DNA of 12,258 nucleotides from JAWWPG01 sp038254365 (GTDB lineage Bacteria > Actinomycetota > Actinomycetes > Propionibacteriales > Nocardioidaceae), in contig JBBSGI010000077.1 of the NCBI GenBank assembly GCA_038254365.1, forward strand, positions 1 through 12,258. The letters run 5' to 3'. Every line of letters starts with the position of its first letter. The first letter of the stretch is position 1. Below are positions 7,480-12,258 of this stretch, piece by piece. A model generated the notes under the pieces. That model made no database searches. It was not told where the DNA came from and worked only from the letters and a program-made list of their open reading frames with translations. Both the position numbers and the translations under genes were made by a program.

Positions 7480-7562
7480 AGCGTCCGTGCGGTTGGACGC
7501 TATTGCGCCCACCTGGGCGGACGTCAGCGGGTACGGCGGGGAGGCGCCGCCTGCTGAGGCGG
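7480..7562. terminator. Cluster of three hairpins between convergent operons
   Basis: The 103-base gap between the phosphoesterase stop and the stop of the membrane AMIN-like gene contains three perfect short inverted repeats: AGCGTCC/GGACGCT (7480-7486, 7495-7501), CGCCC/GGGCG (7506-7510, 7515-7519) and CCGCCT/AGGCGG (7547-7552, 7557-7562). All are G/C-rich, and none has a T-run on either strand. They could act as U-tract-less bidirectional terminators, as proposed for some actinobacteria, or simply reflect high GC. Confidence 0.4.
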
Positions 7563-7567
7563 GCCGG

Positions 7568-8278
7568 CTAGTGCCGCACGTCGATGACCAGGCGGGAAGG
7601 TCCGCTCAGCTCGAAGACCCGGAACGGCGCGTGCCGACTCAGCGCCAGGCCGAACGACACGTACCCCTCGAAGTCCTCGGTGAGAGCGGACCCGCGCAGG
7701 GTCGGAAGGTCGTAGAGCTGTGTCGTGGCGCCTTGGAGGAGGAGCGGTGTGCCCGAGACTGTGTGCGCGGTGGCAGGCGTCAGCCGGACGGCGATGAACG
7801 CCTTTCCGGGTAGGGGGAGTGTCTTCCCCGACGGACCGACCAGGCTCCGCACGTAGCCGACGTGGTAGCCGGGTACGGCGCCGGTGAGGTCGACGACGAC
7901 GCGGTCGTACGTCGCGTGCCGGCCGGTGCGCAGCCCCACGACGTGCGGCGTCGGGCTGCGCTGGTGGACCACGTCCATGTCTCGAGTCGAGAATGCGGGA
8001 AGTAACAGTGCGCTGTGCGTCGGCTTCGGGTGGGTCGGCGTTGCCGGCGATGTCGAGGGGTTCGCGGGCTCGATGCGCGAGGCCGAGGTGTCGATGCTGC
8101 GCCAGATCGGCACGACTGCGACCAGCACCGCGAGACCGGCAGCCCCGCCAGCGACCCGACGTCGACGCCTTAGCCTGGCCCCACGGTTCATCACGTCCTC
8201 GGCGAGCGTCGGGCGAGCCGAGACCGTCGCGGTCTCGTCGTACATGGCCGCCGCGAGCCGGCTATCCAGGTCGCTCAT
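7568..8278 (-). CDS. Membrane protein with extracytoplasmic AMIN-like domain, probable anti-sigma partner
   Basis: A 236-residue single-pass protein. The ATG overlaps the sigma gene stop as ATGA and has AGGAGG 4 bases upstream (8283-8288). Residues 1-40 are a short cytoplasmic tail (MSDLDSRLAAAMYDE, then an Arg-rich stretch), 42-60 span the membrane, 61-98 are a Ser/Thr/Pro linker, and 101-236 form an AMIN-like domain ending RLVIDVRH. Position and topology match the proteins that commonly follow SigE-family sigma factors in actinomycetes, where the tail is thought to hold the sigma factor. The tail has no His/Cys zinc anti-sigma motif, so binding to the sigma factor is inferred from context. 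The outer domain is about 60% identical by hand alignment to the secreted protein at the head of this operon. Confidence 0.78.
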   Translation of the reverse strand: MSDLDSRLAAAMYDETATVSARPTLAEDVMNRGARLRRRRRVAGGAAGLAVLVAVVPIWRSIDTSASRIEPANPSTSPATPTHPKPTHSALLLPAFSTRDMDVVHQRSPTPHVVGLRTGRHATYDRVVVDLTGAVPGYHVGYVRSLVGPSGKTLPLPGKAFIAVRLTPATAHTVSGTPLLLQGATTQLYDLPTLRGSALTEDFEGYVSFGLALSRHAPFRVFELSGPSRLVIDVRH

Positions 8279-8802
8279 CTGGCCTCCTGGGATGTCGTCG
8301 TGGACAGGTCGTCGCCACTCTCCCCGAGCAGGACCCGCAGCCGAGCCAGCCCACGTGAGGCGTGGCTCTTCACGCTGCCCGCCGACAGACCGAGGGTGGC
8401 TGCGATCTGCGCCTCGGACTGGTCCTCGTAGTAGCGCAGCACCAGAACCGCTCGTTGCTGCGGTGGCAGCTGTCGCAGGGCGTCCATCATGGCCGCCCGC
8501 TCGACCACGTGGGTGTCCGGATGCTCGACGCCGCGCTCCGGAAGCACGTCCGTCGGTCTCTCGAGGCGGTTGAGCTTCTGGCGCCACCAGGAGATCGAGG
8601 CGTTGGCGAGCACGCGGCGCGTGTAGGCCTCGGCCGCAGCCGGGTCGCGGAGCCGGGTCCAGGCCAGGTACGTCTTCGTCAGGGATATCTGCAGCAAGTC
8701 CTCCGCCTGCGCCGGGCTGGAGGCGAGGAGGTGGGCGGTGCGCAGGAGGGCAGTCCCGCGCGCCCGGACGAAGTCGGCGTACTCAGTGTCGTGGCTTCGC
8801 AC
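8275..8802 (-). CDS. ECF RNA polymerase sigma factor, SigE family
   Basis: A 175-residue group 4 sigma-70 factor that directs RNA polymerase to alternative promoters. Region 2 spans about 6-75, with the SPAQAEDLLQISLTKTYLAW core (29-48; region 2.2) and ANASISWWRQ (66-75; the end of region 2). Region 4 spans about 105-158, with LPPQQRAVLVLRYYEDQSE, then the DNA-binding helix AQIAATLGLSAGSVKSHASR (131-150). This is the actinobacterial 'sigma-E family' pattern. There is no extra C-terminal domain. The GTG start is supported by GGAGGGG about 8 bases upstream; another GTG at 8809 is out of frame. The secreted AMIN-like gene ends 42 bases upstream and the membrane AMIN-like gene overlaps its stop, so all three are probably one transcript. 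Autoregulation is usual for such factors but no matching promoter motif was recognised here. Confidence 0.93.
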   Translation of the reverse strand: MRSHDTEYADFVRARGTALLRTAHLLASSPAQAEDLLQISLTKTYLAWTRLRDPAAAEAYTRRVLANASISWWRQKLNRLERPTDVLPERGVEHPDTHVVERAAMMDALRQLPPQQRAVLVLRYYEDQSEAQIAATLGLSAGSVKSHASRGLARLRVLLGESGDDLSTTTSQEAR

Positions 8803-8844
8803 GGGTCACCCCCTCCGGCCTGCCTGCCACCAGCATCGCGCACG

Positions 8845-9360
8845 TCAGTGGTGGACGTCGATCACGAGCCGGTTCGGCGAGTGCACCTCGAGCACCCGGA
8901 ACGTGTCGAGATGGCTGAGCGCCAACCCGAACGAGACGGTTCCCTCGAAGTCGCCCGTGAACGCGACGCCGCGCAGCATCGGCATCGCAAGCTGGGTCAG
9001 CTTCGGGCCGTCGTAGACCGAGTGCCCCTGCGCGTCGTGCGCCGTCGCCGGAATCAGCCTGATCGCGATGAACCTCGCGCCCTTCAGCGCGACGGTGCGC
9101 CCGGACGGGTCGTAGCGCAGCTCCGTGACGTACCGGACGTCGTACCCGGGGATCGGCCCGGTCATGTCGATGACCACGCGGTCGTACGTCGGATGCCGAC
9201 CGACCCGCAGATCCGTCACCTGCGGGGTCGGTGTCACCTGCCGGGTGAGGTGGACGGGGCTGGTGTCCCACGCCGTCCGGGCCAGGCTCGGGGGGGCGAA
9301 TAGCGCTCCCGTCAGGACCACCGTCACGCCAACCAGGGCAGTCTTCAGTACTGCACGCAT
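8845..9360 (-). CDS. Secreted AMIN-like domain protein, soluble paralogue of the sigma-linked membrane sensor
   Basis: A 171-residue protein and first gene of the sigma operon. The ATG at 9360 has GAGGAG 6 bases upstream (9367-9372), better than any start in the longer frame reaching to 9504. Residues 1-27 are a signal peptide (MRAVLKTALVGVTVVLTGAL, then cleavage near PSLA). There is no lipobox cysteine, so it should be released or wall-bound rather than a lipoprotein. The rest is one AMIN-like domain: TPTPQVTDLRVGRHPTYDRV (43-62), IPATAH (103-108), TGDFEGTVSFGLALS (135-149), NRLVIDVHH (163-171). AMIN domains target cell-wall enzymes to the envelope; AMIN-like proteins have no known catalytic role, and none is visible here. 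Shared motifs with the membrane protein downstream show a domain duplication within the operon. Confidence 0.82.
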   Translation of the reverse strand: MRAVLKTALVGVTVVLTGALFAPPSLARTAWDTSPVHLTRQVTPTPQVTDLRVGRHPTYDRVVIDMTGPIPGYDVRYVTELRYDPSGRTVALKGARFIAIRLIPATAHDAQGHSVYDGPKLTQLAMPMLRGVAFTGDFEGTVSFGLALSHLDTFRVLEVHSPNRLVIDVHH

Positions 9361-9555
9361 CGCGTGCTCCTCTCCCGCTCCCGGACCGGCGCCTGTCGCG
9401 AACGGCCGCAGTCTGTGCTGCTCAGAGGACGCTCGCCGTCGGCGATCGGTTGTCATGCCGGCGGTTTCGTATCGGTAGCCGCAGGTACCCTCATCGAGGT
9501 TCATGAGCGCGCCGAAGTCCCCACCCCGTCATGGAAGACCTAGTCAGGGAGTCGC
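9361..9555. promoter_or_regulatory. Divergent promoter region between the sigma operon and the exporter gene
   Basis: The region is 195 bases between two divergent starts, so it must drive both units. The ribosome sites are clear: GAGGAG (9367-9372, minus strand) and AGGGAG before the exporter ATG (plus strand). A TTGTCA at 9450-9455 could be a weak -35 for the exporter, but its -10 is not convincing, and I recognise no ECF-type -35/-10 pair for the sigma operon. Confidence 0.4.
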
Positions 9556-11169
9556 ATGAGCAGAACGCACACCGACCGTTCTCCAGTCGGCAGGCACCGA
9601 CGCACCTCTGCGGCAACACAGCCGGCGGACGAGGGCGACGGTGCATTCCGGCGCGGCAACAAGTGGTGGACGCTGGCGGCCGTGTGTCTTGGCACCTTCA
9701 TGTTGCTGCTGGACGTGACCATCGTCAACGTCGCCCTGCCCGATATCCAAACCGCGCTGCACTCGAGCTTCTCCGGGCTGCAGTGGGTGGTCGACGCCTA
9801 CGCCCTGACCCTCGCCGCTCTGCTGCTGACGTCCGGCAGTCTGGCCGACCGTTACGGGCGTCGTCGGCTCTACCTCGTCGGGCTCGTGGTGTTCACCGCG
9901 GCGTCATTGCTGTGCGGCATCGCCGGCACCACTTTGGTTCTTCAGCTGTCGCGCGGCCTGCAGGGCGTCGGTGGAGCCGTCATGTTCGCGGTGTCCCTGG
10001 CGCTTCTTGCGGATGCCTTCCGGGGGAAGGACAGGGGCGTCGCATTCGGCGTGTGGGGCGCGATCACGGGCTTGGCGGTGGCCATCGGTCCGCTCCTCGG
10101 CGGTGCACTCACGTCCGGACTCTCGTGGCGCTGGATCTTCTTCGTCAACCTGCCGATCGGTCTGGTTGCCGTCGGGATCGTGATCACGAGAGTCGCGGAG
10201 TCACGCTCGCCCCACGCGCATCGACCGGACTGGCTGGGGTTCGTGCTGTTCACCACAGCGCTGTCGTCGTTGGTGTACGGGCTGATCGACTCCAACGAGC
10301 GCTCGCTCGGCGACGCCCGTGTGCTCAGCTGCCTGGTCGCCTCGGCAGTGCTTCTCGCCGTCTTCGTCGTGGTAGAGCTGCGCACTGAGCACCCGATGCT
10401 CGACCTGGGGCTGTTCCGCCTCCCGACGTTCAGCGGTGGAGCGATCGCCGCTTTTGGCGTCAGCGCGTCGATCTTCGCCCTCCTCCTCTACCTGGTGCTC
10501 TACCTGCAGGACATCCTCGGCTACAGCGCCCTCGCGACCGGACTGCGCTTGCTCGTGCTGTCCGGCGGCATCCTCGCCACGTCGGCGATAGCCGGACGGT
10601 TGTCGTCCCGCGTTCCGGTGCGCCTGCTGATCGGTCCAGGGCTCGTCGCTGTCGGTGTCGGCCTCTTGCTCATGCGTGGACTTGACGCAGCCTCCACCTG
10701 GACGCACCTGCTGCCGGGACTCATCCTGGCCGGCGTCGGCGTCGGCATGGTCAACCCACCGCTGGCGTCCACCGCCGTGGGCGTCGTGAAGCCCGCGCAG
10801 GCCGGCATGGCGTCGGGCATCAACTCCACCTTCCGGCAGGTAGGCATCGCCACCGGCATCGCCCTGCTCGGAAGCCTGTTCTTGAACAAGGTGAGCGACG
10901 AGGTGCTCGCCCGCGTGGCAGGGATGCCGAGCTTGACCGGTCATGCCCAGCAGATCGCCGCCGCCGTCCAGTCCGGCAACGTCAGGGGCGCAGTCACTGG
11001 TCTGCCGGCCGGTTCCCGGTCGGCCGTCGTCGAGACCATTGCTGCGGCCTTCACCTCGGGGCTGGACCGAATCCTGCTCGTCGCCGCCATCTTGGCGATC
11101 ACCGCGGGCCTGTTGTCCCTTATCCTCATCCGCGGCAAGGACTTCGTCCAACAGGAGACCGTCTCCTGA
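9556..11169 (+). CDS. DHA2 family (EmrB/QacA-type, 14-TM) MFS drug exporter
   Basis: A 537-residue major facilitator exporter that expels drugs in exchange for protons across the cytoplasmic membrane. After a 35-residue polar N-terminus come the hallmark motifs: D1 LLDVTIVNVALPDIQ (51-65), A GSLADRYGRRRL (94-105), B LQLSRGLQGVGGAV (129-142, Arg133), C GAITGLAVAIGPLLGGAL (168-185), and WRWIFFVNLPIG (191-202). The spread of hydrophobic segments to about residue 526 fits 14 spans. The long hydrophilic loop at about 443-495 before the last span is usual in this group. ATG follows AGGGAG at 5 bases. Substrate cannot be predicted. The gene is divergent from the sigma operon and convergent with the TrmB-LuxR type regulator, either of which might control it; neither is shown. 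Confidence 0.92.
   Translation: MSRTHTDRSPVGRHRRTSAATQPADEGDGAFRRGNKWWTLAAVCLGTFMLLLDVTIVNVALPDIQTALHSSFSGLQWVVDAYALTLAALLLTSGSLADRYGRRRLYLVGLVVFTAASLLCGIAGTTLVLQLSRGLQGVGGAVMFAVSLALLADAFRGKDRGVAFGVWGAITGLAVAIGPLLGGALTSGLSWRWIFFVNLPIGLVAVGIVITRVAESRSPHAHRPDWLGFVLFTTALSSLVYGLIDSNERSLGDARVLSCLVASAVLLAVFVVVELRTEHPMLDLGLFRLPTFSGGAIAAFGVSASIFALLLYLVLYLQDILGYSALATGLRLLVLSGGILATSAIAGRLSSRVPVRLLIGPGLVAVGVGLLLMRGLDAASTWTHLLPGLILAGVGVGMVNPPLASTAVGVVKPAQAGMASGINSTFRQVGIATGIALLGSLFLNKVSDEVLARVAGMPSLTGHAQQIAAAVQSGNVRGAVTGLPAGSRSAVVETIAAAFTSGLDRILLVAAILAITAGLLSLILIRGKDFVQQETVS
11152..11168. terminator. Near-perfect palindrome over the exporter stop codon
   Basis: CAGGAGAC and GTCTCCTG flank a single central base at 11160, giving 8-bp arms. 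The repeat covers the last codons and part of the stop of the exporter gene, with the convergent regulator gene ending 16 bases after that stop. It could fold as a short hairpin and serve as a bidirectional terminator, but there is no T-run on either strand. Confidence 0.35.
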
Positions 11170-11185
11170 CGTGAGTGGGCTATCC

Positions 11186-12232
11186 CTAGATCCAGCCCTG
11201 GCGGCTGGCGTGGGCGGCAAGCTGGAAACGGGTCGCGGTGCCTGTCCGGGCGAAGAGCTGCTCGAGGTAGCGGAAGAAGGTCCGTCGGCTGATCCCCAGC
11301 ATGGTTGCCACCTGCTCGTCGCTCACGCCGGTGCTGAGGAGACCGAGGAACCGCATCTCGATCGGCTCCAGGGCGTTGTTGGAGGGGGAGCCGTCGAGGC
11401 GCAGCGGCACGGCGCTCTGCCAGCACATCTCCCACAGTCCGACCAGCGCCGACAGCAGGCTGCACGGCTGAAGAATCAGAGCGGAGTGACCGACGTCGGC
11501 CTCAGCGGTGGTCAGCGAGACGATCGCGATCGCGTCGTCGATGATGAGCAGCTTGACCGGTACGTGCAGCAGCACCCGCGCCCGCTCACCTGCCTTCATC
11601 GCCGGCCGGATGTTGCCGTCGAGGTACGCCGGCATCCGGATCGCCTCGCTGGCGTAGACGTTGCGGCAGGACACCCCGCGACGCAGGTTCTCGATCTCCG
11701 CCGGGTTGATGCCCGTGCCCGCGTGGTACGGCGGGCAGTCCAGGCCGCGCACCTGGCGCCGGGCGCTACGCTCCAGCATCTGCACCCTGTCCATCACGGC
11801 GCTGCCGCGCACGACCTCGAGCAGCCCAGGGGACCCGTCCGTACCCACGGTCCGCTGGTAGTGCTCGAAGGCCTGCAGGGTGGCCGCGCTCGCCTCCCGC
11901 ACCTCGAGCTCCCGGCGGCGCGCGAGGAGCTCGAGAGCGGACTGCGGCGGCAGCGGGGTGATGCGACTGGACAGGCTGCGCAGGCCGCCCACCAGGCCGA
12001 TGTCCGCCATCGCCTCGAGGTCGGCGAAGACGTCGCCGGAGCCGGCTCCCGCGGTCTCCGCCAGCTCCAGGGGGGTCAGCGGGCCGGAGGCCAGCAGCAC
12101 GTCGTACATCCTGGCCTGTTCGTCGCTCAGGCCGAGGGCCTTCATGCGGCTGGCGATGGGCTCCGTCACCAGGCCCGGGCGGGGCGCCGGGGCACTCGAC
12201 GTACTTCTTGTTTCCGACACGGTTTGACACAT
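11186..12232 (-). CDS. Transcriptional regulator with N-terminal TrmB-like and C-terminal LuxR-type HTH
   Basis: Using the ATG at 12232 the protein has 348 residues. Residues about 33-90 form a TrmB-like winged helix (LGLSDEQARMYDVLL ... LAETAG ... LEAMADIGLVGG), 95-285 are a central domain without a recognised family signature that may sense a ligand, and 289-348 form a LuxR-type helix-turn-helix (LGLLSTGVSDEQVATMLGIS, then RRTFFRYLEQLFARTG). This architecture is common among orphan LuxR regulators in actinomycetes. The start is uncertain: GTG 12247, ATG 12232, GTG 12166 and ATG 12145 are all in frame and none has a good ribosome site. The TrmB-like core would tolerate a start as late as 12145. 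A palindrome overlaps ATG 12232, which argues for a later start if it is an operator. Targets are unknown; the convergent exporter is one candidate. Confidence 0.8.
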   Translation of the reverse strand: MCQTVSETRSTSSAPAPRPGLVTEPIASRMKALGLSDEQARMYDVLLASGPLTPLELAETAGAGSGDVFADLEAMADIGLVGGLRSLSSRITPLPPQSALELLARRRELEVREASAATLQAFEHYQRTVGTDGSPGLLEVVRGSAVMDRVQMLERSARRQVRGLDCPPYHAGTGINPAEIENLRRGVSCRNVYASEAIRMPAYLDGNIRPAMKAGERARVLLHVPVKLLIIDDAIAIVSLTTAEADVGHSALILQPCSLLSALVGLWEMCWQSAVPLRLDGSPSNNALEPIEMRFLGLLSTGVSDEQVATMLGISRRTFFRYLEQLFARTGTATRFQLAAHASRQGWI

Positions 12233-12246
12233 TAGTGCCAGTGTCA
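12225..12246. promoter_or_regulatory. Inverted repeat TGACAC-N10-GTGTCA at the 5' end of the regulator gene
   Basis: Perfect 6-bp arms separated by 10 bases, with a further near-copy of the half-site (CGTGTCGG on the minus strand) just downstream. This is the usual shape of a dimeric operator, and its position at the start of a regulator gene suggests autoregulation or control of a divergent gene beyond the window. The plus strand also contains TTGACA here, which could serve a rightward promoter. Confidence 0.4.
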
Positions 12247-12258
12247 CCGATCCGCACC

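Noticed and set aside
8279..8587. N-terminal extension of the membrane AMIN-like protein into the sigma gene
   Set aside because: The extra residues are an out-of-frame reading of the sigma gene; the ATG at 8278 with AGGAGG and an ATGA overlap is the natural start.
8362..9303. 313-codon plus-strand frame opposite the sigma and AMIN-like genes
   Set aside because: The minus strand has better starts, ribosome sites and strong family matches over the same span.
9361..9504. N-terminal extension of the secreted AMIN-like protein up to an ATG at 9504
   Set aside because: The extension is polar and would bury the signal peptide; the ATG at 9360 has a good ribosome site directly followed by the signal sequence.
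10201..11220. 339-codon minus-strand frame inside the exporter gene
   Set aside because: Rich in Gln/Asp/Gly/Arg/His, the reverse image of a membrane protein; no start context or domain.
10943..12235. 430-codon plus-strand frame across the exporter end and the regulator gene
   Set aside because: Its first part is out of frame with the exporter and the rest is antisense to a regulator with two recognisable helix-turn-helix domains.
1..12258. CRISPR array, tRNA, insertion sequence, toxin-antitoxin or phage-defence cluster
   Set aside because: Looked for on both strands; no direct-repeat array, no recognisable RNA gene, no transposase-like frame and no defence-type domain were seen.

Overview
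The window comes from a high-GC Gram-positive bacterium, almost certainly an actinomycete (Actinomycetota). This rests on strong G/C preference at third codon positions, frequent GTG starts, GTGA/ATGA stop-start overlaps, a SigE-type ECF sigma factor followed by a short-tailed membrane protein with an AMIN-like domain, and a TrmB/LuxR-type regulator. A Nocardioides-like genus is possible, but the sequence alone does not settle it. I see no rRNA, tRNA, insertion sequence, CRISPR array, phage gene or attachment site, so this looks like chromosomal accessory sequence.

Layout. (1) On the minus strand, running off the left edge, is the 5' part of a secreted sialidase-like beta-propeller gene with four Asp-box motifs. 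(2) A small DUF1232 (YkvA-like) gene on the plus strand converges on a DedA-family membrane protein gene; their ends overlap by 4 bp. (3) A tight plus-strand operon follows: a Tat-exported PhoD-like phosphatase, a flavin N-methyl-amino-acid oxidase (SolA/MSOX family), and a metallophosphoesterase with four C-terminal membrane segments. The first two genes are 1 bp apart and the last two overlap by 4 bp. (4) A minus-strand operon, convergent with the previous one, encodes a secreted AMIN-like protein, an ECF sigma factor and a single-pass membrane protein whose outer domain is a paralogue of the secreted protein. (5) Transcribed divergently from it is a 14-TM DHA2 (EmrB/QacA-type) multidrug exporter. 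(6) Converging on the exporter is a TrmB-LuxR type regulator whose 5' end lies at the right edge.

How the parts may work together. The minus-strand trio reads as a cell-envelope signalling unit: a sigma factor, its probable membrane-bound antagonist, and a soluble copy of the antagonist's sensor domain. This is the most interesting arrangement here. The phosphatase-oxidase-phosphoesterase operon places one phosphatase outside the cell and predicts one on the inner face of the membrane, with an amine oxidase between them. That suggests breakdown of a phosphorylated N-methylated compound, but the substrate is unknown. The exporter and the right-hand regulator are convergent neighbours, so control of one by the other is possible but not shown.

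Every stretch longer than 300 bases contains a gene. The four largest gaps (about 166, 190, 103 and 195 bases) are described below; none holds a convincing consensus promoter.
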